DNA of 61,780 bases, taken from contig NZ_LMEO01000051.1 in NCBI RefSeq assembly GCF_001426375.1, positions 386,220 to 447,999 on the forward strand, read 5' to 3'. This DNA comes from Paenibacillus sp. Root444D2. GTDB taxonomy: Bacteria; Bacillota; Bacilli; Paenibacillales; NBRC-103111. Both the position numbers and the translations under genes were made by a program. The notes under the pieces were generated by a model. It was not told the origin of the DNA. It saw only the letters and a list, made by a program, of their open reading frames with translations, and searched no databases. This document shows, one piece after another, positions 17,306 to 25,478 of the stretch; within the stretch, counting starts at the first letter, position 1; each line of letters opens with the position of its first letter.

Positions 17306-17354
17306 AGCCAGCAGGTTAGTGCCGATAATCATGGCACTTAACTGCTGGCTTGTT
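17306..17354. terminator. bidirectional terminator between ptsH and the aldo/keto reductase
   Basis: A long stem (AGCCAGCAG...CTGCTGGCT, with inner GTGCC/GGCAC) has T-rich flanks on both strands (TGTTT to the right, AAAAA to the left). It serves the convergent mtl operon and the minus-strand gene. Confidence 0.85.
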
Positions 17355-17357
17355 TAA

Positions 17358-18224
17358 TTAGTTACGAACGTACCATTCACCAGATACCCAATCGGTTGTT
17401 TTCCAACGCAGCACATCAGGGGTGGCGAGATGAGCAATTTCTTTGAGGAACTCAAGCTGCTCAAGCTCAGTCATAGGCTTGAAGCTTTTAGCAATGGCCA
17501 GATTTTGTTCCAGCTGCGCCATGGATTCCATGCCGACAATCGCCGTAGATATTGGCAGCGAGAACGTATATTGGAGCGCTTTCTCGTACCAGGGAGCCAG
17601 CTTACCGAGCGCCATAACCTTCATGCCAATGACAGCGACACCTTTCTCGTTCGCTTTAGGTAAAAACTCATGAGCGAAGCTGTAAATGAGATGATCCGCT
17701 GCAGATAAAGCTACAAGAGCGCTGTCAAAAGGGAACCGTTCAATCGCTTCCAGCTGAACTCTAGGGTTCGTGTGACCGCTGATCGAGATATGCTTGATGA
17801 TCCCTTGTTCCTTCGCCTCAAGAAGCGCTTCTAACGCTCCGCCTTTGGCGAAGCACTTATCGAGCTCCTCCATTGTCATGATATTATGCAATCGCCATTC
17901 TTCAACGTGATCCGTTTGCAGTCGCTTCAGACTTGCTTCCAGCAGCTTCAGGGAACCGTCTCTTGTTCGATCATGCGTTTTGGTAGCAATCCATACGTCA
18001 TTCCTTCGTCCATCGCGTGCTAATGCTTTACCAAGTCGTTCCTCGGATTGCCCATCCGAGTAGCTTGGTGCTGTATCGAAATAGGTGATTCCTTCGTCAA
18101 TCGCACGATTGACAATTTGAATCGCTTCCTCTTCCGTACATTGGTGTTCGTCGACAATGCGCTGAGCACCAAAGCTCAGGACAGGAAATGGCTGGCCGGT
18201 CGAACCAAACGAACGTTTCTCCAC
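17358..18224 (-). CDS. aldo/keto reductase
   Basis: A 288-residue NADPH-type aldo/keto reductase fold. Visible family residues are FDTAPSYSDG (catalytic Asp and Tyr near residues 50-57), ATKTHDR (catalytic Lys) and RLHNI (where most family members have LH). I place the start at GTG 18224 because GAGGAG lies 8 nt upstream. An in-frame GTG at 18233 lies on top of that RBS and is unlikely. It stands alone, convergent with the mtl operon and divergent from marR. The substrate cannot be deduced; such proteins reduce aldehydes and ketones. Confidence 0.85.
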   Translation of the reverse strand: MEKRSFGSTGQPFPVLSFGAQRIVDEHQCTEEEAIQIVNRAIDEGITYFDTAPSYSDGQSEERLGKALARDGRRNDVWIATKTHDRTRDGSLKLLEASLKRLQTDHVEEWRLHNIMTMEELDKCFAKGGALEALLEAKEQGIIKHISISGHTNPRVQLEAIERFPFDSALVALSAADHLIYSFAHEFLPKANEKGVAVIGMKVMALGKLAPWYEKALQYTFSLPISTAIVGMESMAQLEQNLAIAKSFKPMTELEQLEFLKEIAHLATPDVLRWKTTDWVSGEWYVRN

Positions 18225-18488
18225 ATGATTCACTCCTCGTATGTAAGATGGCGACTTTCATTCTTTCCTATCGTTTCCAAAAGGGATACCTGGTCATACC
18301 AAATTGTATTATGAAACATGTTTCCTTCCTACTGATATCGGTTCAAGCAGGAATTAGTTCTCCTCAAGTATAAAATAAGTAAGAGAAGGACGCTAGCATT
18401 CGTCAAATTGCTAGCATATTCACAAAAAAAACATGACTTTAGTCCTAGTTTTCGACAAAAAATGATGTATAATAATAAATAAACTTAT

Positions 18489-18502
18489 TATATGTACATA
18501 TA
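18489..18502. promoter_or_regulatory. perfect 14-bp palindrome upstream of marR
   Basis: TATATGTACATATA lies 31 nt before the marR ATG in an A/T-rich stretch. Its position fits a MarR autoregulatory operator. The rest of the 308-bp intergenic region 18225-18532 shows no gene. Confidence 0.4.
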
Positions 18503-18532
18503 TAACTTTCTTGTTGAATTATTGGAGGGTCA

Positions 18533-18991
18533 ATGACATTTGAACGCTTAAAGCCTTATGACAGCCCAGGATTTCATCTTTGGCAGGTTACGAATCTATG
18601 GCAAAAAAATCTTCGTCATGCCCTGCATGAGTTGGATCTTACGCATGTTCAATTTATTTTGCTAGCCACCACAGAGTGGTTAAATTCTCAGTCCCCTTTA
18701 GGGGATGTGACACAGGTTCAAATTGCCATGCATGCGCACATTGATCCCATGATGGCCTCACAAGTACTTCGTAGCTTAGAAAAGAAAGGGTTCCTCATTC
18801 GCAAGGAACATCCCACGGACACTAGAGCCAAGTCAATCTCTTTAACTCCAGCTGGAGAGAGTTTGATATCCAAGGCCTTAGACATTGTCGAGCAAGCCGA
18901 TCGCCGTTTTTTTTCTAAACTGGGGGAAGAACAGGAAACGCTGGCAAGCTTGTTGAGATCCTTAGGGAGCTTGACAACTCACGAAAATTAG
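18533..18991 (+). CDS. MarR-family transcriptional regulator
   Basis: A 152-residue winged-helix MarR protein. The wing and recognition region includes DPMMASQVLRSLEKKGFLIRKEHPTDTRAKSISLT (about residues 78-112), including the DTRAK wing typical of the family. GGAGGG lies 3-5 nt before the ATG. The motA gene begins 24 nt after its stop with no terminator between, so marR-motA-motB are likely co-transcribed, which is unusual for stator genes. The ligand is unknown. A palindrome just upstream may be its own operator. Confidence 0.85.
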   Translation: MTFERLKPYDSPGFHLWQVTNLWQKNLRHALHELDLTHVQFILLATTEWLNSQSPLGDVTQVQIAMHAHIDPMMASQVLRSLEKKGFLIRKEHPTDTRAKSISLTPAGESLISKALDIVEQADRRFFSKLGEEQETLASLLRSLGSLTTHEN

Positions 18992-19015
18992 ATCATAGGG
19001 AGAGGTGCCTTGAAT

Positions 19016-19810
19016 ATGGAGAAGTCATCACTAATCGGAATCGTTTTAGCTTTTATATCCATTGGTGTGGGTATGGTATTGAAAGGGGCAAGCCTGGTAG
19101 CACTGTTGAATCCAGCAGCTGCCTTAATTATTTTCGGAGGTACAGCATCGGCCTTATTTATCGCTTTTTCAATGGATGAAATAAAGAAGATTCCGACCTT
19201 ATTGAAAATTATTTTTACCGAACAGAAATTAATGCCTAAAAAAGAGCTGATTGAGACATTCATCGACTGGGTGTCCATTACACGCCGTGAAGGATTACTT
19301 TCCTTGGAGAAGCAAGCAGAAGAGCTGTCAGACCCTTTTATGAAAAGCGGCATGCGCCTGATTATTGATGGGAATGACGCAGATTTTGTACGTGACGTAT
19401 TGCTCGAAGATATTGCTGAAATGGAATCAAGACATAAGAAATTTGCAGGTATTTTTACGCAAGCTGGTACATATGCACCGACACTCGGCGTACTTGGCGC
19501 GGTTGTTGGACTCATCGCAGCTCTTGGTAATTTGAGTGAAGTAGAGAAACTAGGCCATCTGATTTCAGCGGCATTCGTTGCAACGATGTTCGGGATTTTC
19601 CTTGGTTACGTTATTTTTCACCCATTCGCAAATAAGCTGAAGCAGAAGTCTAAGAAAGAAGTTGAAATTAAGCTAATGATCGTAGAGGGGTTGCTCTCCA
19701 TTCAATCCGGTGTATCTGCCAATTCCGTGAAGCAAAAAATGATGATCTTCGTTGCCAATAATGAACGTGCGTCGTATGACGAAGATTCGAAGGAGGCCGC
19801 TACACAGTGA
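19016..19810 (+). CDS. motA: flagellar motor stator protein MotA
   Basis: A 264-residue stator protein with four membrane segments. The start MEKSSLIGIVLAF aligns with the Bacillus MotA N-terminus, so I prefer the ATG at 19016 over the in-frame TTG at 19010 six bases upstream. The conserved block GTYAPTLGVLGAVVGLIAAL and the following SAAFVATMFGIFLGY are the third and fourth transmembrane region. The cytoplasmic loop with RREGLLSLE and SRH carries the rotor-contacting charges. It pairs with MotB to conduct ions and turn the flagellum. Its stop overlaps the motB GTG (GTGA). Confidence 0.93.
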   Translation: MEKSSLIGIVLAFISIGVGMVLKGASLVALLNPAAALIIFGGTASALFIAFSMDEIKKIPTLLKIIFTEQKLMPKKELIETFIDWVSITRREGLLSLEKQAEELSDPFMKSGMRLIIDGNDADFVRDVLLEDIAEMESRHKKFAGIFTQAGTYAPTLGVLGAVVGLIAALGNLSEVEKLGHLISAAFVATMFGIFLGYVIFHPFANKLKQKSKKEVEIKLMIVEGLLSIQSGVSANSVKQKMMIFVANNERASYDEDSKEAATQ

Positions 19811-20613
19811 GTAAAAAGAAGAAGCATGAGGATCATGAAGAACATATTGATGAAACCTGGCTCATTCCCTATGCGGATTTGCTTACCTTGCTTCTAGCCC
19901 TCTTTATCATTCTGTTTGCATCCAGTCAGTTGGATTCTAAGAAATACGACTCGATTATGCGGTCCTTGAATAATGCCTTTACCGGAGGGGAAGCGCCCTT
20001 CGCCATGTCAAATTTGATTCCGATTGATGATGCGGCGAATTCTACGAAAAATAATTACAAGAACCAGAATCCGCCAACGAAAGAAGAAAGTAAAACCGAC
20101 AGCCAGCTGGCTGCTAAGCTGCAGAAGGAAGAGAAGGATCTCAAAGAATTAAAGCAAAGCATGGATGCTTACATTAAAGAAAACAACATGAGTGAGCAGC
20201 TAACCACGAAGCTGGATAATGAGAAGCTGACCATTACGATTAGTGACCGTGCACTGTTCGATTCAGGGTCGGCTATAATTAAACAGGAATCACAAAAGCT
20301 GGCTGTTTCGATGTCTAATCTGCTGGGTAGTTATCCAGGATATGAGGTTCAAGTCGCAGGTCATACGGATAATATCCCGATTCACCGGGCTGACTTTGAA
20401 ACGAACTGGGATCTAAGCGCCAAGCGTGCGGTCAATTTTATGAAAATACTTCTGAATAACAGTAAAATTGAGCCTGCTTCCTACTCTTCAGTCGGATTCG
20501 GTGAATACCGGCCGATTTCAGAAAATGATACAACGGAAGGTAGAGCCAAGAACCGCCGAGTTGAAGTGAGCATCTTGCGCAACATTAAAGCGACGGATGA
20601 GATTGCGAAATAA
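19807..20613 (+). CDS. motB: flagellar motor stator protein MotB
   Basis: A 268-residue protein with a short charged N-terminus, one transmembrane helix (~18-41) and the ion-carrying Asp24 in PYADLLTLLLALF. A linker and a C-terminal OmpA/peptidoglycan-binding domain (~135-262) follow, with AGHTDNIPI and NWDLSAKRAVNFM. It anchors the stator to the cell wall. The GTG start lies in a GTGA overlap with motA, with AAGGAGG 9-12 nt upstream. Asp24 matches the position of the functional Asp in Bacillus subtilis MotB. Confidence 0.93.
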   Translation: MSKKKKHEDHEEHIDETWLIPYADLLTLLLALFIILFASSQLDSKKYDSIMRSLNNAFTGGEAPFAMSNLIPIDDAANSTKNNYKNQNPPTKEESKTDSQLAAKLQKEEKDLKELKQSMDAYIKENNMSEQLTTKLDNEKLTITISDRALFDSGSAIIKQESQKLAVSMSNLLGSYPGYEVQVAGHTDNIPIHRADFETNWDLSAKRAVNFMKILLNNSKIEPASYSSVGFGEYRPISENDTTEGRAKNRRVEVSILRNIKATDEIAK

Positions 20614-20638
20614 GAGTAATTATCAATGAAGACTAATT

Positions 20639-20671
20639 AGGCTAAGAGTCGCTAGACTCTGGCCTTTTTTT
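20639..20671 (+). terminator. terminator after motB
   Basis: AGAGTC-GCTA-GACTCT stem extended by an outer GGC/GCC pairing with a 3-nt bulge, followed by seven T. Confidence 0.8.
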
Positions 20672-20766
20672 GTTCAAAAACACATTTGATATCGAGAAGT
20701 ACGGATTAATTTAACAGCGAAATGGGGATAGTAAAATGGAATTTGTATTGATGAGGAGAGGTTTAC

Positions 20767-21615
20767 ATGGAGCCAACAGAACATACATATGAGCATACGT
20801 ATATCCCGTTAACTACATTATCCAGCGGTGAAGGCAAGGAGATAGCCATTGATATATATGGTTACTGCATTCAGATCGTGAATATTTGTTTCATTGGCAA
20901 TCCAACAAGCAAGGATAAAGAATGGTTTTTAGTTGACGCTGGTATGCCGCAATCGGCAGATGAGATCATTCGTGTCGCTGAGGAGCGTTTTGGAGCACAT
21001 AAGAAGCCTACGGCGATCATTTTGACGCATGGACATTTCGACCATGTCGGGGCCATTGAGAGTCTTTTGGAATACTGGGATGTTCCGGTATATGCGCATG
21101 AGTTGGAAATCCCTTATTTGACGGGAAAATCCAATTATCCAAAAGGGGATTCTACGGTAAATGGCGGGCTTGTTAGCGAGCTATCGCCACTATTTCCAAA
21201 CCACGGTATTAACATAGGTAATCATGTACATCCTTTGCCCGCTAAGGGTATCGTTCCTGGACTGACAGGATGGCAATGGATTCATACGCCGGGACACACA
21301 CCAGGACACATTTCTCTTTTTCGCGCCAAAGATGGTTCATTAATAGCAGGAGATGCCTTCGTTACCGTTAAGCAAGAGTCGCTTTACAAGGTGTTCACGC
21401 AAGAACAAGAAATAAGCGGACCGCCAAAGTATTTCACGACAGACTGGCAAGCAGCTGGCGATTCGGTTAGAAAGCTTCGAGATTTACATCCATCTTTAGC
21501 GCTAACGGGACATGGAAAACCGATGAACGGTGAAGAACTCAGTCGCGAATTAGGTCGTCTGGCGGAGGATTTCGAGAAGATAGCGATTCCGGAGGAAGGT
21601 CGGTTTGTGCATTAG
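20767..21615 (+). CDS. metallo-beta-lactamase-fold hydrolase
   Basis: A 282-residue protein with the metal motif HGHFDH at residues 88-93, a further His in HTPGHTPGH and Asp in AGDAFVT, so a complete dinuclear site. A C-terminal His (TGHGKPM) completes the ligand set. GAGGAGAGG precedes the ATG. It is monocistronic between two terminators. Family members hydrolyse thioesters, lactones or similar esters; the substrate here is not predictable. Confidence 0.85.
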   Translation: MEPTEHTYEHTYIPLTTLSSGEGKEIAIDIYGYCIQIVNICFIGNPTSKDKEWFLVDAGMPQSADEIIRVAEERFGAHKKPTAIILTHGHFDHVGAIESLLEYWDVPVYAHELEIPYLTGKSNYPKGDSTVNGGLVSELSPLFPNHGINIGNHVHPLPAKGIVPGLTGWQWIHTPGHTPGHISLFRAKDGSLIAGDAFVTVKQESLYKVFTQEQEISGPPKYFTTDWQAAGDSVRKLRDLHPSLALTGHGKPMNGEELSRELGRLAEDFEKIAIPEEGRFVH

Positions 21616-21643
21616 GCTGCATGAATGTATGTCTTCAAAAGTA

Positions 21644-21698
21644 TGGGGCTATCCCAAAAGCCGTGAAAATGGCTGAGGGAAGCCCCACATTATTTTTT
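21644..21698 (+). terminator. terminator after the MBL-fold gene
   Basis: TGGGGCT/AGCCCCA arms with inner TCCC/GGGA and AGCC/GGCT pairings, followed by TATTTTTTAT. Confidence 0.75.
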
Positions 21699-21722
21699 AT
21701 CTGTGTAAATGTAATATTAGGC

Positions 21723-21752
21723 TTGATATAGGGTATGGGGGTATGGTATATT
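21723..21752 (+). promoter_or_regulatory. csoR promoter with GGGTAT half-sites
   Basis: TTGATA (21723-21728), an 18-nt spacer and TATATT (21747-21752) form a good sigma-A promoter. The spacer contains GGGTAT and GGGGGTAT, half-sites of the CsoR box seen complete at 22387-22403. Binding would occlude the promoter until Cu(I) is present. Confidence 0.65.
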
Positions 21753-21775
21753 CAAAATGTGAGGAGGTAATGTTA

Positions 21776-22108
21776 ATGGAACAACATGATAAACAAGAAT
21801 TACATGAGGACAGCTGCCATTCGGGCAGTGCTCGAAAAAGTCATCATTCTGATAAAACAAAAAACAATTTGATTTCTAGGCTCAATCGCATCGAAGGCCA
21901 AATTCGCGGTGTGAAAGGTCTTATTGAGAAGGATACGTATTGTGACGATGTGTTAAATCAAATCGCCGCGGTTCAATCAGCTTTAAACGGTGTTGGGAAA
22001 CTGCTTCTCGAGCATCATCTAAACAGCTGTGTGATCGAACGCATTCAAGAAGGCGATAATGAGGTTATCAAAGAACTCATGATTACCATGAATAAATTAA
22101 TGAAATAA
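21776..22108 (+). CDS. csoR: copper-sensing transcriptional repressor CsoR
   Basis: A 110-residue all-helical repressor. The Cu(I) ligands are Cys56 (DTYCDD), His81 and Cys85 (HHLNSC), the C-H-C set that separates CsoR from RcnR or FrmR. The N-terminal 30 residues hold extra His/Cys (Cys14, His15, His23, His24). The ATG at 21776 is chosen because GAGGAGG is 8 nt upstream; an in-frame start at 21743 would lie inside the promoter. copZ follows after 17 nt. It should release the operators of csoR-copZ and copA when copper is high. Confidence 0.93.
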   Translation: MEQHDKQELHEDSCHSGSARKSHHSDKTKNNLISRLNRIEGQIRGVKGLIEKDTYCDDVLNQIAAVQSALNGVGKLLLEHHLNSCVIERIQEGDNEVIKELMITMNKLMK

Positions 22109-22125
22109 TAAAGGAGAGATTAGAT

Positions 22126-22329
22126 ATGCAAACAGTTACTCTTAAAGTTGAAGGTATGTCCTGCGGTCATTGTGTAAACTCCGTTGAAGGCGCAGTTAAG
22201 AAACTTGGAGCTTCCGGCAAAGTTGATTTGAGCGGTGGTTCCGTTACTGTAGATTTCGATGCGTCTAAAGTTTCTTTGGATGCTATTAAAGAAGCAATTG
22301 AAGATCAAGGCTATGACGTTGCGAAATAA
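22126..22329 (+). CDS. copZ: copper chaperone CopZ
   Basis: A 67-residue HMA ferredoxin-like fold with the Cu(I)-binding GMSCGHC motif (Cys13, Cys16). It hands Cu(I) to the CopA ATPase and to CsoR. AGGAGAG lies about 8 nt before the ATG. A hairpin follows the stop, separating it from copA, which has its own operator. Confidence 0.94.
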   Translation: MQTVTLKVEGMSCGHCVNSVEGAVKKLGASGKVDLSGGSVTVDFDASKVSLDAIKEAIEDQGYDVAK

Positions 22330-22336
22330 GATAAAT

Positions 22337-22378
22337 GAGCCGCTGCATGCGGCTCCAGTGTAACACCTATTTTTTTTC
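22337..22378 (+). terminator. terminator or attenuator after copZ
   Basis: A GAGCCGC-TGCAT-GCGGCTC hairpin (22337-22355), then 15 nt, then a run of eight T. The distance between stem and T-run makes termination uncertain. Confidence 0.5.
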
Positions 22379-22386
22379 AAAAAAAT

Positions 22387-22403
22387 ATACCCCATAGGGG
22401 TAT
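22387..22403. promoter_or_regulatory. CsoR operator before copA
   Basis: Perfect ATACCCC-ATA-GGGGTAT palindrome, matching the G/C-tract operators of CsoR proteins. It lies 21 nt upstream of the copA ATG, between copZ and copA, so copA can be derepressed by copper independently. Confidence 0.8.
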
Positions 22404-22423
22404 TTGTGGCAGGGGGAAATGAA

Positions 22424-24853
22424 ATGGCGAAACAATTAGAGCAGCAACAGGCAAGTCTGCAAATTGCTGGCATGACTTGTGCGGCATGCGCGAACCGGAT
22501 CGAAAAAGGCTTGAAAAAATTAGAAGGTGTTTCAGATGCCAATGTAAATTTTGCCCTCGAGAAGGCATCTGTGATTTATAATCCGACTCAAATCAGCGTA
22601 TCTGCCATGGAAGAAAAAATACTGGATCTGGGTTACAGCACCGTAAAGGATGCAGTTGATTTTAATATCGTTGGCATGACCTGCGCAGCATGCGCTACAC
22701 GTATTGAAAAAGGCTTAAATAAAATGCCAGGTGTTAGCAAAGCAACTGTTAACCTTGCATTAGAAACTGCCCATGTTGAGTTTAGCGCTGTCGAAGTGTC
22801 AGTAAGTGATATGGTTAATAAAGTTGATCAACTGGGATACAAAGCCATACGTAAAGAGGAGGCGGAAGCTAAAGGCGATTATAAACAAAAGGAGATACAT
22901 CAAAAGAAAATACAGTTAGTGGTATCGGCAATCCTTTCGCTACCGCTTCTATGGGCCATGGTGAGCCACTTTACATTTACATCATGGATTTACTTGCCAG
23001 AATTCATGATGAATCCTTGGGTACAGCTTGTGCTGGCCACACCGGTACAGTTTATTATCGGTCGTCAATTTTATGTAGGAGCATACAAAGCCCTTCGTAA
23101 TAAAAGCGCCAATATGGATGTACTTGTTTCTCTCGGAACATCAGCCGCGTACTTCTATAGTTTATACCTAACGCTTCAGTGGGCAACTTCTGCTGATGTC
23201 CACAACCATGCGCCAGATATGTATTACGAAACAAGCGCAATACTTATTACTTTGATTATCTTAGGGAAGTTATTTGAAGTGTTGGCAAAAGGGAGAACTT
23301 CTGAAGCCATCAAGAAATTGATGGGGCTCCAAGCGAAAACAGCATTAGTCATTCGAAATGGTGAAGAAATGGCTATACCGGTTGAGGAAGTTGTCATGGG
23401 AGACATTGTTCTTGTAAAACCGGGTGAGAAAATCCCAGTCGACGGTGTAGTTGTAGACGGTTTGTCCGCTGTTGATGAATCCATGCTTACTGGGGAAAGT
23501 ATCCCAGTCGAGAAGAAAGCTAGTGACGCGGTTATTGGCGCTACAATTAATAAAAACGGAAGCTTAAAAATAAAAGCAACCCGTGTTGGGAAAGAGACAG
23601 CTCTCGCTCAAATTATCAAAGTTGTAGAAGAAGCCCAAGGCTCTAAAGCGCCTATTCAGCGTATCGCTGACGTGATTTCGGGTATCTTTGTCCCGATTGT
23701 TGTAGGAATTGCTATTGTAACCTTTCTGATTTGGTATATCTGGGTTGCTTCTGGTGAGTTTGCAACTGCGCTGGAAAAGGCTATTGCTGTCCTTGTCATT
23801 GCTTGCCCTTGTGCTTTAGGTCTTGCAACACCAACATCGATTATGGCCGGATCCGGCCGCGCGGCGGAATTTGGCATCCTATTTAAGGGCGGGGAACATT
23901 TAGAATCGATGCAAAAAGTGCAAACCATCGTGCTTGATAAAACGGGTACGGTAACGAAAGGCAAACCGGAACTTACAGACGTTAAAATTGAAAACATGGA
24001 TGAAGAAGATACAATCCTTAGATTAATCGGCTCTGCCGAAAAACAATCTGAGCACCCGCTTGCTGAGGCGATTGTTGATGGGATTGTTGCTAAGGGTATC
24101 CTACTTACCGCTACTGAGCAGTTTGAAGCCATTCCCGGTTACGGCATTCGAGCCATCGTAGAAGGCAGGGAAGTGCTGGTTGGAACCCGTAAGCTCATGC
24201 AGCGTAAAACCATCGACTTCGGTAAAGCAGATACGGCTATGGAAAAGCTCGAATCCGAAGGTAAAACCGCTATGCTCGTAGCGGTGGATAACAAGTACGC
24301 AGGTATGGTAGCCGTAGCGGATACGATCAAGGACACATCGAAAGAAGCGGTCTCTCGTTTAAAACAAATGGGCATCGAAGTCATTATGATGACAGGTGAC
24401 AACAATCGGACAGCGCATGCTATCGCGCAGCAAGTTGGTATTGATCATGTTCTTGCTGAGGTGCTTCCGGAAGGTAAAGCTGAGGAAGTGAAGAAGCTTC
24501 AAGGGCAAGGAAAAATAGTGGCGATGGTTGGCGATGGTATCAACGATGCTCCTGCTCTTGCGACTGCAGACGTCGGCATAGCGATTGGGACCGGCACTGA
24601 CATTGCGATGGAAGCAGCAGACGTAACACTGATGCGCGGAGAACTTACAAGCATTACAGATGCCATTTATATGAGCCGTAAAACGATGACGAATATTAAA
24701 CAAAACCTATTTTGGGCACTCGGTTACAATACGCTCGGGATTCCGATTGCGGCACTTGGCCTTTTAGCACCCTGGGTAGCCGGTGCTGCTATGGCACTAA
24801 GCTCGGTATCCGTTGTGTTAAACGCCTTACGCTTGCAACGCATGAAGTTATAA
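22424..24853 (+). CDS. copA: copper-exporting P1B-type ATPase CopA
   Basis: A 809-residue Cu(I) pump. It has two N-terminal HMA domains with GMTCAAC (Cys19/22 and Cys87/90), eight membrane helices, the transmembrane CPC motif at 461-463, the phosphorylation Asp505 in DKTGTVTKG, the SEHPLAEA nucleotide-domain His-Pro motif, and GDGINDAPAL near the C-terminal hinge. Size and two HMA domains equal Bacillus CopA. The start is ATG 22424 (AGGGGGA 6 nt upstream) rather than the in-frame GTG 22406. It exports copper delivered by CopZ. Confidence 0.95.
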   Translation: MAKQLEQQQASLQIAGMTCAACANRIEKGLKKLEGVSDANVNFALEKASVIYNPTQISVSAMEEKILDLGYSTVKDAVDFNIVGMTCAACATRIEKGLNKMPGVSKATVNLALETAHVEFSAVEVSVSDMVNKVDQLGYKAIRKEEAEAKGDYKQKEIHQKKIQLVVSAILSLPLLWAMVSHFTFTSWIYLPEFMMNPWVQLVLATPVQFIIGRQFYVGAYKALRNKSANMDVLVSLGTSAAYFYSLYLTLQWATSADVHNHAPDMYYETSAILITLIILGKLFEVLAKGRTSEAIKKLMGLQAKTALVIRNGEEMAIPVEEVVMGDIVLVKPGEKIPVDGVVVDGLSAVDESMLTGESIPVEKKASDAVIGATINKNGSLKIKATRVGKETALAQIIKVVEEAQGSKAPIQRIADVISGIFVPIVVGIAIVTFLIWYIWVASGEFATALEKAIAVLVIACPCALGLATPTSIMAGSGRAAEFGILFKGGEHLESMQKVQTIVLDKTGTVTKGKPELTDVKIENMDEEDTILRLIGSAEKQSEHPLAEAIVDGIVAKGILLTATEQFEAIPGYGIRAIVEGREVLVGTRKLMQRKTIDFGKADTAMEKLESEGKTAMLVAVDNKYAGMVAVADTIKDTSKEAVSRLKQMGIEVIMMTGDNNRTAHAIAQQVGIDHVLAEVLPEGKAEEVKKLQGQGKIVAMVGDGINDAPALATADVGIAIGTGTDIAMEAADVTLMRGELTSITDAIYMSRKTMTNIKQNLFWALGYNTLGIPIAALGLLAPWVAGAAMALSSVSVVLNALRLQRMKL

Positions 24854-24879
24854 TCGGCATACATGGGAGGGGGGAAAAG

Positions 24880-24913
24880 GCTTCGGCAAATTTTTTTTGC
24901 TGAAGCTCTTTTA
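24880..24913 (+). terminator. terminator after copA
   Basis: An 11-bp stem (GCTTCGGCAAA / TTTGCTGAAGC, one mismatch) followed by TCTTTTAA. Confidence 0.8.
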
Positions 24914-24932
24914 ATAAAGGCGTTTAAACCAT

Positions 24933-24977
24933 AAGCAATTACTTAATCAAAATTAATTGATTAAGTAATTGCTTTTT
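24933..24977. promoter_or_regulatory. 18-bp perfect inverted repeat containing an ArsR-type box
   Basis: Arms AAGCAATTACTTAATCAA and its exact complement flank AATTAA, and a T-run follows. The core AATCAA-N6-TTGATT is the same as two sites nearer the arsR and flavoprotein genes. It could be a terminator, an operator, or both; the perfect length exceeds what either needs. Confidence 0.6.
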
Positions 24978-25004
24978 AGCTTGTAATGTTATATATTGTT
25001 AATA

Positions 25005-25022
25005 AATCAAAAATAATTGATT
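25005..25022. promoter_or_regulatory. ArsR-type operator upstream of arsR
   Basis: AATCAA-AAATAA-TTGATT, ending 19 nt before the arsR GTG. ATCAA-N6-TTGAT matches the classical ArsR operator pattern of Bacillus. Confidence 0.7.
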
Positions 25023-25041
25023 AATAAAGCGGGTGAAATAA

Positions 25042-25383
25042 GTGAAAACAATCATTCCATTACAAACGATACATGCAAAATCCACACCAGACGATTCTTT
25101 TTTTGAAACGTATGAAGCAAAATTTAAAGCACTAGCAGATCACAAAAGACTACAGATCATGTATGAGTTAACACAGCGGGGAAAAACCTGCGTATGTGAC
25201 CTTTGTGATATCTTTGATATGGCTCAGTCTAAACTGTCTTATCATTTGAAAATTCTTTTGGATGCGAAAATGATCACCAAAGAGATCATTGGTACTTGGA
25301 GTTACTACGAGATAAACAACTCTGAAGTAAACGGATTACTCTCAGCTGATCTTTGCTGCATATTTAGACCTACTCGTTCTTAA
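25042..25383 (+). CDS. arsR: ArsR-family metalloid-responsive repressor
   Basis: A 113-residue winged-helix repressor. The recognition region MAQSKLSYHLKILLDAKMI is at about residues 60-78. Cys50, Cys52 and Cys55 in TCVCDLCD precede it and match the As(III)/Sb(III) site of classical ArsR (CVCDL). The start is GTG with a weak GGGTGA. Operators with identical half-sites flank the gene on both sides, so it probably represses itself and the flavoprotein gene. No arsB, acr3 or arsC lies nearby, so arsenic sensing is inferred from the cysteine motif. Confidence 0.85.
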   Translation: MKTIIPLQTIHAKSTPDDSFFETYEAKFKALADHKRLQIMYELTQRGKTCVCDLCDIFDMAQSKLSYHLKILLDAKMITKEIIGTWSYYEINNSEVNGLLSADLCCIFRPTRS

Positions 25384-25420
25384 TTTTTTTATTTTTAACA
25401 TCAATTTTTTTTGATTAATA

Positions 25421-25438
25421 AATCAATTTAATTTGATT
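25421..25438. promoter_or_regulatory. ArsR-type operator upstream of the flavoprotein gene
   Basis: AATCAA-TTTAAT-TTGATT, 41 nt before the flavoprotein ATG, with an additional partial TTGATT/AATC half-site on either side. Third copy of the box within 500 bp. Confidence 0.7.
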
Positions 25439-25478
25439 AATCAGTCTATAGCATGATATTGAGAGGGAGGTATATGCA

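Noticed and set aside
22344..22378. Riboswitch between copZ and copA
   Set aside because: Only a simple 7-bp hairpin and a T-run are present. The CsoR palindrome directly after it explains regulation.
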